47,814 nucleotides of DNA, from the NCBI RefSeq assembly GCF_947488985.1, contig NZ_CANLBV010000026.1:1-47814 (forward strand), written 5' to 3'. Source of the DNA: an uncultured Vibrio sp. GTDB lineage: Bacteria > Pseudomonadota > Gammaproteobacteria > Enterobacterales > Vibrionaceae. Shown piece after piece: positions 33,595 through 43,436 of this stretch. The position numbers and the translations under genes were made by a program. The notes below the pieces were generated by a model. The model did not search any database. It saw only the letters and a program-made list of their open reading frames with translations, and had not been told where the DNA came from. Position 1 is the stretch's first letter. The number at the start of each line of letters is the position of its first letter.

Positions 33595-35715
33595 GTGAAA
33601 TCAATCGTAATCAAGCGTGATGGCTCAAGAGCTCCATTCAGTAGAGATCGCATTCAATCTGCAGTGGAAGCCGCATCAGACAAAGCCGATAAGGAAATTG
33701 CTATTTATGCCCTGAATGTGGCATTGGCAGTGGAATTGAAGCTAGAAGACTACGATGAAGTTCATATCTCTGAAATTCAGACCATGGTCGAGAACGAGCT
33801 TATGCAGGGCCCATACAAGTCACTGGCTCGTGCTTACATTGAATATCGTCATGACCGTGACATCGCTCGTGAGAAGCAAAGTGCGTTAACGCGTGAAATC
33901 GAAGGCTTGATCGAAGAAAGCAATGTTGATCTTATCAATGAGAATGCCAATAAAGATGGCAAAGTGATCCCAACTCAGCGTGACTTGCTTGCGGGCATCG
34001 TCGCTAAGCACTATGCGAAAACGCACATATTGCCGCGTGATATCGTGCAGGCTCATGAAAGTGGTGACATTCATTACCACGATCTTGACTACGCACCGTT
34101 CTTCCCAATGTTTAACTGTATGCTTATTGATCTGAAAGGCATGTTAACGCATGGCTTTAAGATGGGTAATGCTGAAATCGACACACCGAAGTCGATCTCT
34201 ACCGCGACAGCCGTTACTGCACAGATTATCGCGCAAGTCGCGAGCCACATTTATGGTGGCACCACGATCAACCGCATTGATGAAGTGTTGGAACCTTACG
34301 TGATGGCGAGCTATGAGAAGCATTTCGCGCTTGCAAAAGAGTGGGATATTCATAACCCTGAAGCGTTTGCTATCTCACGTACCGAAAAAGAATGTTACGA
34401 CGCATTCCAGTCTTTGGAGTACGAAGTCAACACGCTGCACACGGCTAATGGTCAAACACCATTCGTTACCTTTGGTTTTGGTCTAGGTGACAGCTGGGGC
34501 TCTAAGTTGATTCAGCAGTCTATCTTAAAAAACCGCATTGCTGGTCTAGGTAAGAATCGTAAAACAGCGGTATTCCCTAAATTGGTGTTCGCGATTAAAG
34601 ATGGCCTTAACCACCAGAAGCAAGATCCAAACTACGACATCAAGCAATTAGCACTTGAGTGTGCTTCTAAGCGCATGTACCCAGACATCCTTAACTACGA
34701 CAAAGTTGTTGAAGTGACCGGATCATTCAAAACGCCGATGGGTTGCCGTAGCTTCTTGAATACTTATGAAGAAAATGGTGAGCTTATCCATGAAGGCCGT
34801 AATAACTTAGGTGTGGTTAGCCTGAACTTGCCACGTATTGCGATCAATGCACAGCGTGATATGGCGAAGTTCTACGAACTGCTTGATGAAAAACTAAAAT
34901 TGGCTCGTCGTGCCCTAGAGACACGTATTTCACGTCTCGAAAACGTGAAAGCACGTGTTGCACCTATCCTATATATGGAAGGGGCTTGTGGTGTACGCTT
35001 GAAAGCGGACGATTCAATCGCAGATATCTTCAAGAACGGTCGTGCATCGGTTTCTCTAGGCTATATTGGCATCCACGAAGCCATGACAGCACTGTACGGT
35101 ACTGACGTTCACCTCTACGACGATGTTGAAATGCGAACTAAAGCGCTTGAGTTAGTCGAGTACATGAAGCGCGAAGTGGAATCTTGGACTAAAGAGACGG
35201 GCTACGCATTCAGCTTGTACGCGACACCAAGTGAAAACTTATGTAGTCGCTTCTGCAGCATCGATACTAAAGAGTTTGGTGTGATTGAGGGGGTAACAGA
35301 CCGTGGTTACTACACCAATAGCTTCCACCTAGACGTTCAGAAGAAAGTGAACCCATACGACAAGATTGATTTTGAGATGCCTTATCCTGATATCTCTAGC
35401 GGTGGCTTCATCTGCTACGGTGAATTCCCGAACATGCAGAAGAACATTGAAGCACTAGAAAACGTATGGGATTACAGTTATACACGTGTCCCTTATTACG
35501 GAACCAATACGCCGATCGATGAGTGTTACGAGTGTGGTTACACCGGTGAGTTTGACTGTACTAGCAAAGGTTTTACTTGTCCTAAGTGTGGTAACCATGA
35601 CTCGACTAAGGTATCGGTAACACGCCGCGTTTGTGGTTACCTTGGTAGCCCAGATGCTCGACCATTTAACTTCGGTAAGCAAGAAGAAGTGAAACGTCGC
35701 GTTAAGCACCTTTAG
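33595..35715 (+). CDS. nrdD: Anaerobic ribonucleoside-triphosphate reductase
   Basis: About 706 residues. It reduces NTPs to dNTPs without oxygen using a glycyl radical. An ATP-cone domain (residues 2-90, IVIKRDGSRAPFSRDRI) senses ATP/dATP. A zinc site near the C terminus has C644, C647, C662 and C665. The radical glycine is Gly681 in RVCGYLG. Two GTG codons are adjacent; the second is chosen because AAGGAG (33584-33589) would be too close to the first. Control by FNR and NrdR is indicated upstream. nrdG follows. Confidence 0.96.
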   Translation: MKSIVIKRDGSRAPFSRDRIQSAVEAASDKADKEIAIYALNVALAVELKLEDYDEVHISEIQTMVENELMQGPYKSLARAYIEYRHDRDIAREKQSALTREIEGLIEESNVDLINENANKDGKVIPTQRDLLAGIVAKHYAKTHILPRDIVQAHESGDIHYHDLDYAPFFPMFNCMLIDLKGMLTHGFKMGNAEIDTPKSISTATAVTAQIIAQVASHIYGGTTINRIDEVLEPYVMASYEKHFALAKEWDIHNPEAFAISRTEKECYDAFQSLEYEVNTLHTANGQTPFVTFGFGLGDSWGSKLIQQSILKNRIAGLGKNRKTAVFPKLVFAIKDGLNHQKQDPNYDIKQLALECASKRMYPDILNYDKVVEVTGSFKTPMGCRSFLNTYEENGELIHEGRNNLGVVSLNLPRIAINAQRDMAKFYELLDEKLKLARRALETRISRLENVKARVAPILYMEGACGVRLKADDSIADIFKNGRASVSLGYIGIHEAMTALYGTDVHLYDDVEMRTKALELVEYMKREVESWTKETGYAFSLYATPSENLCSRFCSIDTKEFGVIEGVTDRGYYTNSFHLDVQKKVNPYDKIDFEMPYPDISSGGFICYGEFPNMQKNIEALENVWDYSYTRVPYYGTNTPIDECYECGYTGEFDCTSKGFTCPKCGNHDSTKVSVTRRVCGYLGSPDARPFNFGKQEEVKRRVKHL

Positions 35716-35872
35716 GTGACTGAAAGGTCAGCATAAACAAAATGGGCATCGAACTGAGTGTCGGTACCCATTGTTTGGTTGAGCAAAACACAAATCACTA
35801 ACGGCTAGGCTTTTATAAAGAACCGGCTTCAGTATCAAACATTAAGCAATAACGAGTTATCAATACTGCCCT

Positions 35873-36340
35873 ATGAATTATCACCAATATCACCCGATTG
35901 ACGTAGTAAACGGCCCCGGTACACGCTGCACATTGTTTGTGTCGGGTTGTGTACATCAGTGCCGTGGGTGTTATAACCAGTCGACGCAAAGATTGGATTC
36001 AGGGCACTTATTTACTCAAGAGCTACAAGACCACATCATCGCCGATCTCAATGATCCGCGAATCAAGCGCCGAGGTTTATCGTTGTCTGGTGGTGACCCT
36101 TTGCATCCTGCCAATGTGTCTGAAGTGCTTAAGCTCGTTCAGCGTGTTAAAGCAGAATGTGAAGGCAAGGATATTTGGCTGTGGACTGGCTACGAACTTG
36201 ATGAGCTGGATGACAAACAGAAACAAGTGCTGGAATACGTTGATACTTTAATCGATGGTCGTTTTGAGCAGGATAAAGCGGATCCCATGTTAGATTGGCG
36301 TGGTAGCTCAAATCAGATTATTCACCGATTCCAATTGTGA
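35873..36340 (+). CDS. nrdG: Anaerobic ribonucleotide reductase activating protein
   Basis: A 155-residue radical-SAM enzyme that makes the glycyl radical on NrdD. The [4Fe-4S] motif is CVHQCRGC (C26, C30, C33). It lies 157 bp after nrdD and is probably cotranscribed, with a terminator behind it. Confidence 0.95.
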   Translation: MNYHQYHPIDVVNGPGTRCTLFVSGCVHQCRGCYNQSTQRLDSGHLFTQELQDHIIADLNDPRIKRRGLSLSGGDPLHPANVSEVLKLVQRVKAECEGKDIWLWTGYELDELDDKQKQVLEYVDTLIDGRFEQDKADPMLDWRGSSNQIIHRFQL

Positions 36341-36390
36341 TGGGGTAGGACAAACGCATCTTGTCCATCACCAAGCACATGATTAGTCTC

Positions 36391-36413
36391 AGCCTCAGCA
36401 CTGAGGCTTTTTT
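36391..36413 (+). terminator. Terminator after nrdG
   Basis: AGCCTCAG pairs with CTGAGGCT around CA and is followed by TTTTTT. Confidence 0.85.
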
Positions 36414-36603
36414 GTTGTATAGCTCTCTAGATTCAACATTCACTTGAATTTTTAAGGCTCTGGAGTCGCGAACTGCAGGGTGCACAGGCTTCAACTAGGG
36501 GGATCGCCTAAAAATCCGCACTATGATGAAATTCTATTTCTTAAATTGTAAATAAAATGATAAGTTGAGTTCATTACTTGAATTTCAAAGGGTTGTGAGT
36601 TTC

Positions 36604-37788
36604 ATGTTTTCACATCTACCAAAACCAACATTAGATCCTATTCTATCTCTTTCCGTTGCCTACCGTGGCGATACTCGTACTAACAAAGTCGACTTAGGCA
36701 TTGGCGTTTATAAGAACGACCAAGGCGAAACCCCTATCATGAAAGCCGTTTCAATGGCTCAAGATATTGTGGTTGAAACGCAGAAAACCAAAGCCTATGT
36801 TGGCCTAGCTGGCTGTGAAGAGTTTAATCAGAGCATGGTTGAGTTGCTGCTTAAAGGCACGTCAGCTATGGATCGCGTTGCAGCGATTCAAACACCGGGC
36901 GCGAGCGGTGCACTTCGTATGCTTGGCGATTTAATGAAAGTGTCTCAACCAGACACCACCGTTTGGATCTCAAACCCAAGCTACGTTAACCATAAACCCG
37001 TTATGGAAGCCGCAGGCTTAAAAGTTCGTTACTACCAGTATTTCAGCCCTGAAACCAAGCAAGTTGATACGACAAGAATGTTGGATGACCTATCAAAAGC
37101 TGGGCCATCAGACGTTGTATTACTTCATGGTTGTTGCCATAACCCAACGGGTGCTGATATCGATTTTGAGGCGTGGCAAGCAATCACCAAGTTATCGCAG
37201 AAAAATGGTTTCTTACCGTTTGTTGATATTGCCTACCAAGGCTTTGGTGATGGCCTAGAAGAGGACGCAAAAGGTCTTCAACATATGGCTAACAACGTCG
37301 AGGAGATGTTGATTACAACCTCTTGCTCGAAAAACTTCGGTCTATACCGTGAAAGAACGGGGGCAGCGATTGTGATTGGCAAGAACAGCGAACACGTTGC
37401 CAATGCCAAAGGTAAGCTTCTGACGCTTGCTCGTTCAACTTACACTATGCCGCCTGATCATGGTGCTGCTTTGGTTAAGACCATTCTTCAGAGCCAAGAT
37501 CTCACCACGACCTGGAAGCAAGAGCTGAGTCAAATGCAGCAACGTTTGCTGAAACTTCGCCAAAGCTTATGTGATGAATTGCGAAATACTTATAACACGT
37601 CACAATTTGATTTCATTGAAAGCCATAAAGGTATGTTTACTGTACTAGGCTTTAAAGAAACCCAAATGAATCAATTACGTGAAGAGTATGGGATCTACGG
37701 TGTTGGTGATGGACGCATTAACATTGCAGGCCTTTCGGAATCTCATATTCCTTACGTAGCCCAAGCGATAGCCAACGTATCAAAATAA
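36604..37788 (+). CDS. tyrB: Aromatic amino acid aminotransferase (class I)
   Basis: A 394-residue PLP enzyme of the AspC/TyrB type that interconverts aromatic or acidic amino acids and 2-oxo acids. HGCCHNPTGADI and DIAYQGFGDG are cofactor-site motifs; the PLP lysine is in TSCSKNFGLYRERTG. ATG 36604 begins the typical MFSHLPKPTLDPIL; an in-frame upstream start is unlikely. The nrdD-nrdG-aminotransferase order matches what I recall from V. cholerae chromosome II. AspC and TyrB are hard to tell apart from sequence alone. Confidence 0.9.
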   Translation: MFSHLPKPTLDPILSLSVAYRGDTRTNKVDLGIGVYKNDQGETPIMKAVSMAQDIVVETQKTKAYVGLAGCEEFNQSMVELLLKGTSAMDRVAAIQTPGASGALRMLGDLMKVSQPDTTVWISNPSYVNHKPVMEAAGLKVRYYQYFSPETKQVDTTRMLDDLSKAGPSDVVLLHGCCHNPTGADIDFEAWQAITKLSQKNGFLPFVDIAYQGFGDGLEEDAKGLQHMANNVEEMLITTSCSKNFGLYRERTGAAIVIGKNSEHVANAKGKLLTLARSTYTMPPDHGAALVKTILQSQDLTTTWKQELSQMQQRLLKLRQSLCDELRNTYNTSQFDFIESHKGMFTVLGFKETQMNQLREEYGIYGVGDGRINIAGLSESHIPYVAQAIANVSK

Positions 37789-37799
37789 AAGGTGACGGA

Positions 37800-38522
37800 A
37801 TGTATAATTGGAAAGCGATTATAACCCTAATGTTAAGTGGCGGCCTGTTTGCGTGTTCAACCACGACTCAAGCCCCTGTTGAACCTGCTCCGAAGCCTCA
37901 GGTCGAGCAACCCGTTGTCGATGATTCGCCTAAAACTGACGTCACTAAAGAAGACGCTGTTAAAGAAGATGTTGTTAAGGAACCGGTAGAAAATCCGACT
38001 GAGGTGAAGCCAACAGAGCCAGAAGTGAAACCCGCTGAACCAGAAGTGCAGCCGGCACCGGTCGAAAAACCCGCTGCAAAAGTCACTCAGACAAGTGATG
38101 GCAAACTGATCCTTGGTGGAGAAGAGTGGGTATTTGTACCGGGTTTGGAAGACACGTTTAAAGCTCGCGTCGATACTGGCGCAACAACCTCTTCAATCAG
38201 TGCGATTGATATTGTCGATTTTGAACGTGACGGTAAAGAGTGGGTCAAATTCAAGATCAAACACGACGGTATCGAGACCAAAGAAATCAGCCTACCAGTA
38301 GAGCGTTGGGTTAATATTAAGCAATCGAGCTCTGAAGAGGAACAACGAAGAGCGGTGGTTGTCGCGAATATCCAAATCGGAGATCTAAAAGATAAAACCG
38401 AGTTTACGCTAGCAGACAGAACGCACCTTGCTTTCCCGCTGCTACTGGGGAGAAGTTTCTTTAGAGATATTGCTATTGTCGATGTAAGCCAAAAGTACAT
38501 TCAACCGAAAATCACCAAATAG
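37800..38522 (+). CDS. Lipoprotein with retropepsin-like (ATP-dependent zinc protease family) domain
   Basis: 240 residues: lipobox LFAC (Cys19), a Pro/Glu/Val/Lys-rich low-complexity spacer (25-95), then a RimB/PF05618-type domain with ARVDTGATTSS, where Asp125-Thr-Gly matches the aspartic-protease signature, and LAFPLLLGRSFFRD. The family name zinc protease is historical; the fold suggests an aspartyl protease. It is expected to sit in the envelope. It starts 12 bp after the aminotransferase with AAGGTGACGGA before the ATG, so probably cotranscribed. Confidence 0.85.
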   Translation: MYNWKAIITLMLSGGLFACSTTTQAPVEPAPKPQVEQPVVDDSPKTDVTKEDAVKEDVVKEPVENPTEVKPTEPEVKPAEPEVQPAPVEKPAAKVTQTSDGKLILGGEEWVFVPGLEDTFKARVDTGATTSSISAIDIVDFERDGKEWVKFKIKHDGIETKEISLPVERWVNIKQSSSEEEQRRAVVVANIQIGDLKDKTEFTLADRTHLAFPLLLGRSFFRDIAIVDVSQKYIQPKITK

Positions 38523-38641
38523 ATTATTTGTAGCAATTTAGCGTTTATTGGTAATAATTTAGTGCTTATTGGTACTCATTTGACTTGATTTGAATGAGTA
38601 CTGCTTATCGTATTAAACGCTTCTGTTTTTGATACCAGAGT

Positions 38642-38670
38642 CCCTGCTAGTTTAACTGGTGGGGATTTTT
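38642..38670 (+). terminator. Probable terminator after the lipoprotein gene
   Basis: CCCTGCTAGT pairs with ACTGGTGGGG (with G-T pairs) around TTA, then ATTTTT. The remaining 38671-38957 shows nothing else I can name. Confidence 0.65.
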
Positions 38671-38957
38671 ATTGGCTACGACTCTTGAGCCGTGACGTGC
38701 TGTGATTGCTCTAATCACTGATGCTGCTCCCTTCAGCAATGTTGCCTTAATTAGCAAGATTGCTCTAATAACCAACCAAATAGAGCTAATTTTACATTGT
38801 TCGCGATTTGTTCACTGTTTAACCTCGACAATGTGATCCCGATCTCTATATAATCCGCGCTTCGTTTTATGGTTAATCCATACATTCGTATTTCTTAATT
38901 TAGGTCATTCAATCCACCTAATCATTATCTATCAGTCCACGCTTAGGAATTAGTTCT

Positions 38958-40565
38958 TTGATATCTACCGCGAACATCACAATGCAATTTGGCGCAGAGC
39001 CGCTGTTTGAAAACATCTCTGCTAAATTTGGTAACGGCAACCGCTATGGTTTGATCGGTGCCAATGGTTGCGGCAAATCAACGTTCATGAAAATTCTAAG
39101 TGGCGCCTTAGCCCCAAGTTCAGGCAACGTTTCCATTACCCCAGGAGAGAAACTGGGTGTTTTGAGCCAAGATCAGTTCGCTTTTGAGCAATACAGCGTT
39201 ATCGATGTTGTGATCATGGGTGACAAAAAACTGTGGGAAGTGAAGCAAGAGCGTGACCGTATTTACTCTTTGCCAGAGATGAGCGAAGACGATGGTATGA
39301 AGGTTGCGGAGCTTGAAAGTGAATTTGCTGAAATGGACGGCTACACAGCAGAAAGCCGTGCCGGTGATATCTTGATCCAAGCTGGTATCGAAGAAGAGTA
39401 TCACTTCGGTTTGATGCAGCAAGTGGCACCAGGCTGGAAGCTGCGTGTGCTCTTGGCGCAAGCGCTATTTGCTAACCCAGAAATCCTGCTTCTTGATGAA
39501 CCGACCAACAACTTGGACATTCACACGATCAACTGGCTTGCTGAAGAGCTAAACCAGCGTAAATGTACCATGATCATCATCTCGCACGACAGACACTTCC
39601 TAAACTCTGTGTGTACGCACATGGCCGATATCGACTACGGTGAGCTACGTGTATACCCGGGTAACTATGAGTACTTCCTAGAAGCATCGGGTTTGATCCG
39701 TGAACAGCTTCTCGCAAGTAACGCGAAGAAAGCGGCTGAAATTAGCGAGCTGCAAGATTTCGTTAACCGTTTTGGGGCAAATGCATCCAAAGCGAAACAA
39801 GCCAGTTCTCGTGCGAAGAAGATGGATAAGATCTCGCTTGATGAAGTTAAATCATCAAGCCGCATGAGCCCATCGATTGATTTTGGTGAAGGCAAGAAGT
39901 TGCACCGCCAAGCGCTGGAGCTAAAAGAGCTTGGTCACGGCTTTGATGGCGAAACACTGTTCGCTGGTGGTAATTTGCTGCTGGAAGCGGGCACACGTCT
40001 TGCCGTTATCGGTGAGAACGGTGTCGGTAAAACTACACTGCTGCGTTGCCTTGTTCAAGAGCTAGAGCAGAACCAAGGTATCGTTAAATGGTCTGAAAAC
40101 GCATCGGTAGGTTACTGCCCACAAGATAGTACGGCGGACTTTGATAACGATCTGAGCATCTTTGACTGGATCTCACAATGGCGCACAGTGAAGCACGATG
40201 ACCTAATGGTTCGTGGCATTCTTGGTCGTCTATTGTTTACTGCTGACGATGCCAATAAGAAAGCGCGCAACTGTTCTGGTGGTGAAAAGAACCGCTTGTT
40301 GTTTGGCAAGCTAATGATGCAAGACGTCAACGTACTGGTTATGGACGAACCAACCAACCACATGGACATGGAAGCGATCCAAGCCCTGAATGATGCATTG
40401 AAGATTTACACAGGTACGCTTATTTTTGTTAGCCATGACCGTGAGTTCGTATCTTCACTGGCAACCCACATCATTGATGTGAAAGACCAGCAGCTAGTGA
40501 GCTTCCAAGGAACCTATGAAGAGTACCTTGATCATCAGAAAAAGATGTTGATGGTTAACCTATAA
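38958..40565 (+). CDS. ybiT: ABC-F family ATPase, YbiT type
   Basis: 535 residues with two ATPase domains and no membrane part; ABC-F proteins act on ribosomes. Walker A motifs are GANGCGKST (near 34) and GENGVGKTT (near 352); Walker B motifs [11 protein letters not shown] and [11 protein letters not shown]. The first signature is altered to VAPGWKLR, as in E. coli YbiT. The start codon is TTG with TAGGA 9 nt upstream; the N terminus [12 protein letters not shown] aligns with MLVSSNVTMQFG of YbiT, supporting it. Confidence 0.93.
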   Translation: MISTANITMQFGAEPLFENISAKFGNGNRYGLIGANGCGKSTFMKILSGALAPSSGNVSITPGEKLGVLSQDQFAFEQYSVIDVVIMGDKKLWEVKQERDRIYSLPEMSEDDGMKVAELESEFAEMDGYTAESRAGDILIQAGIEEEYHFGLMQQVAPGWKLRVLLAQALFANPEILLLDEPTNNLDIHTINWLAEELNQRKCTMIIISHDRHFLNSVCTHMADIDYGELRVYPGNYEYFLEASGLIREQLLASNAKKAAEISELQDFVNRFGANASKAKQASSRAKKMDKISLDEVKSSSRMSPSIDFGEGKKLHRQALELKELGHGFDGETLFAGGNLLLEAGTRLAVIGENGVGKTTLLRCLVQELEQNQGIVKWSENASVGYCPQDSTADFDNDLSIFDWISQWRTVKHDDLMVRGILGRLLFTADDANKKARNCSGGEKNRLLFGKLMMQDVNVLVMDEPTNHMDMEAIQALNDALKIYTGTLIFVSHDREFVSSLATHIIDVKDQQLVSFQGTYEEYLDHQKKMLMVNL

Positions 40566-40650
40566 AAGTGTATCGCTGAGCTCGTTATATATCGCTAGCT
40601 CAGTGATAAATAACTAAGATTGAGTTAACACCAAAAATTGAGTTAATACC

Positions 40651-40686
40651 AAAAACCCCCAAGCATTGGTTTGCTTGGGGGTTTTT
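40651..40686. terminator. Strong bidirectional terminator
   Basis: AAAAACCCCCAAGCA pairs with TGCTTGGGGGTTTTT around TTGGTT. It separates ybiT from the convergent EAL gene. Confidence 0.95.
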
Positions 40687-40766
40687 ATGTTTAATCGCTT
40701 GTGATTTTTAATAGCAGTTAATCTTAAATAGAACCGATCTATGGATAAACTTTTCGATTCAAAGCG

Positions 40767-41567
40767 TTAAGCGGATTCCACTGCTAATTGTAGGTCGACT
40801 TCAATGGGTTGAGGCATCGCGAGGTGGTAGCCCTGAAACATATCAAAACCCAGAGTCTGCATCTGTTCGAGTTGCTGCTGCGTCTCGATACCTTCAATCA
40901 CCGTTTTGGCGAGTATAGATTGGGCGAGTGACATCGCGAGATCCATATCTTGCGTATCGCCATTTTCAAATTTGAGCATAACGGATCGATCGACTTTAAT
41001 GATATCTGGAGTGATATGAAGTACACGCCTTTCTGTTGAAGCATGGGTGCCGAAATCATCAACCGCAATTTGGAAGCCTTTACCGGAAAGCGACGTTGCA
41101 GCAAGCTTGAGTTTTTCTTTACTATCCACGCTCAGTTCAACGAGCTCCATTACGATCTGCTCACATGAAAGGTTGAGTTCATTAAGGCGTTGAGCCAGCA
41201 AGCTCTCATTGATGTTTTCAGTGGCAAATTGCTCGCCAACCTTTGGCAGAATGTTTAGAAAAAGTTGAAGATGACGGACGGTCGATTGAGCAAAGTTACG
41301 GATGTGAATGGCGCGGCTCAGTCGCTCTACATTGACTTTATCAGTGCATGAGGTTTGTTGGGAATGAAAGAAGTTATCCGGGCGAATCATGTCACCTTTG
41401 CTATTCGAAATACGAACCAAAGCCTCGACCCCTATTTGAGTCATAGATGCATCGAAAATAGGTTGATAGACACTTCTTAATGTTAGGTTTTTATATTTAG
41501 CAATAAACTGCATATCGACATCCATGGATATACAGCTAAGAAATTCACTTCTGTTTGATAAAATCAT
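40767..41567 (-). CDS. EAL domain protein, probable c-di-GMP phosphodiesterase
   Basis: 266 residues, a stand-alone EAL domain. The catalytic set appears intact: EALVR, the Asn in LFLNILP, Glu in VMELVE, DD in AVDDFGTH, Lys in IIKVDRS, Glu in VIEGIE, and Gln in FQGYHLA. It should hydrolyse c-di-GMP to pGpG. There is no sensor or membrane segment. The DDFG motif continues THAS rather than the common TGYS. No clear ribosome-binding site was seen; Met15 could be an alternative start. Confidence 0.9.
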   Translation of the reverse strand: MILSNRSEFLSCISMDVDMQFIAKYKNLTLRSVYQPIFDASMTQIGVEALVRISNSKGDMIRPDNFFHSQQTSCTDKVNVERLSRAIHIRNFAQSTVRHLQLFLNILPKVGEQFATENINESLLAQRLNELNLSCEQIVMELVELSVDSKEKLKLAATSLSGKGFQIAVDDFGTHASTERRVLHITPDIIKVDRSVMLKFENGDTQDMDLAMSLAQSILAKTVIEGIETQQQLEQMQTLGFDMFQGYHLAMPQPIEVDLQLAVESA

Positions 41568-41823
41568 AGTCGTAGTAAGGGCTTATTAATTGACGGACAT
41601 ACCTGTCTTAGCTGTCATGATATTGACATGTGTAATTAAATTGTCAATTAATAATAAACTCATTTGTGGCCGCAATACTTAAATGGATATTTTTAACCAA
41701 AAATCAGCATTAACATTGATATTAGTCAGGTAAATTAATTATTGTTCACTAGGGCTTGTTGCAAACTAAATGGCTGAACAGTGCTTTTGTACCTAGGTAA
41801 GCTAATGCAAGGTAAGATGCTCT

Positions 41824-41860
41824 AAAATAGAGAAAAATAGAGAAAAATAGAGAAAAATAG
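41824..41860. repeat. 10-bp tandem repeat with phased A-tracts
   Basis: AGAAAAATAG is repeated three times plus a partial unit. A5 runs recur every 10 bp, about one helical turn, a pattern of intrinsically bent DNA. It lies in a 530-bp gene-poor gap (41568-42096) with only small unsupported ORFs. Confidence 0.85.
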
Positions 41861-42096
41861 GGGATATAAGCTTAGCTTATGGATGCAGGTCAACGTTCTA
41901 TAGCCCTTTGGGCATTGTATTCAAACCAAAATGATAGCTATCTCTCAAAATATGCTCGACGATCCAGCAAGCAATGATTTGATTGAAGATTACTTTAGTT
42001 CGTTAATTAATCACTATGAGGTCGGTTTTATAAAATATTGAGAGCGAGCTCTAGAAATTGACGTTTAATATCGAATGAAAAAATGTTGCCATATTT

Positions 42097-42732
42097 TTAC
42101 TGCCATTGAAGCACGGCATAAAGTTGCAGGTATTTACGAACTAATTGCTGACTAGCTGAACGTTTTAATGGGTGACCAAATTTAATAAAACATGGGCTAA
42201 TTTTAAAGTTGTGGTGTAAGTCGGAAGAAAATTGTGAATCGCTTTCTCTTAGCGTCACCCCTTGTTGGCTGTATTCGTTGATCTCATCTGGCAGTTCCCC
42301 CATCCACCAATGCAGCAGTTCGGCACTGCTCTTGCTTCGACTGATCCAATGGTCAGAGACGATAATCAATAGATCATTAGGCTGAATGGCGAATCCATAC
42401 TCTTGCTGCCAGTTGTGAATGTCGAGCATCAGCTTTTTACGACAGGTTTTCCCAGCACTGACCATATGGTGGCTGATCATCCAAACGGTACCTATTTCAG
42501 ATGAGATCCGAAAGTGGCGAGGGGTGTCACTAGAACAAAGCATTTCGAGTGGGCTGGTGTTACTGGCATGATTAAAACTGACGAAGGTATGTTCCATTCG
42601 GCGTGCAAAAGCTTTGCCTAGGTGATGCTCACTAATACCTTGATTGTGTACGGTAGGATAGTGGTGTTCACAGAGTTTTAGGCAATCGTCTTGAAACTGG
42701 TTAACGCATTTAATCACGAGATCTAATAACAA
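42097..42732 (-). CDS. Hypothetical protein, 211 residues
   Basis: I recognise no family. The protein is soluble in composition, with many His and Trp residues (CEHHYPTVHN, HWWMGELP) and no signal peptide or membrane helix. A central HHMVSAGKTCRKK stretch is basic. The start is a TTG with AAGGGG 5 nt upstream; a GTG five codons later is possible. It is flanked by a repeat-bearing gap on one side and a 275-bp gap on the other, where a 52-codon ORF (42732-42890, plus) is open but unsupported. Confidence 0.65.
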   Translation of the reverse strand: MLLDLVIKCVNQFQDDCLKLCEHHYPTVHNQGISEHHLGKAFARRMEHTFVSFNHASNTSPLEMLCSSDTPRHFRISSEIGTVWMISHHMVSAGKTCRKKLMLDIHNWQQEYGFAIQPNDLLIIVSDHWISRSKSSAELLHWWMGELPDEINEYSQQGVTLRESDSQFSSDLHHNFKISPCFIKFGHPLKRSASQQLVRKYLQLYAVLQWQ

Positions 42733-43007
42733 TGAAGCCCCTTATACAAGTTTGCTTTTATTTCGGTTTAGGTTTCGAACAGGCTATGTTATGGATGGGC
42801 AATAATACGGCAGTTAATGGGCTATTACCTATCAGCAAAGTGCCAGTTCTTGATCTCGATATCAAAATTAGTGATTGTCTGGCATTTTGATTGATAGTAC
42901 TGGTGCTGCGCGAGCCTCTATTCTAAATTATGTGCAATTCTAGCGACTTAGCATAATTCGACTTCGCTAATAACATGACTTAACTTACCCAATCTTTGGA
43001 AAAATTG

Positions 43008-43253
43008 ATGACCATTGAACTCGACTCGAGACAAAAATCGGAACTTAGCGACACACTTCAAAAGTACATGCAAGATGAGCTCGATGTGGAGCTTGGTCAG
43101 TTTGATACTGAATTCTTAGTTGACTTCATCAGTAAAAAATTTGGTGCAGTTTATTACAACAAGGGGATACAAGATGCGCAAAAGGTCATGGAACGCAAAA
43201 TGTTGGACCTCTCCGATGAGCTGTATGAAATTGAACAAATTGTTGAAATATAA
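43008..43253 (+). CDS. DUF2164 family protein
   Basis: 81 residues from the ATG at 43008 (GGA 7 nt upstream). It matches DUF2164: an acidic helical protein with LGQFDTEFLVDFISKKFGAV and YYNKGIQDA. Cytoplasmic, function unknown. Confidence 0.87.
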   Translation: MTIELDSRQKSELSDTLQKYMQDELDVELGQFDTEFLVDFISKKFGAVYYNKGIQDAQKVMERKMLDLSDELYEIEQIVEI

Positions 43254-43436
43254 TTGAAATTTAATTTTATTTATAAGCGATTTAATCTAACAATAACTTG
43301 TTCAAAAAATTCGAATAACTTGTTTAATTTGAAATGATGTTATCAATGTAAAACTTAGTAAATAATATGTTGCATGAACTCGGTGTGGGGTACGCTTTTC
43401 AGTACGGCACCACTTGTTAACATTCGGAAGAGATGT

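Noticed and set aside
42732..42890. 52-codon plus-strand ORF starting opposite the 211-residue gene
   Set aside because: The composition is plausible, but there is no ribosome-binding site and no family; kept only as a note.
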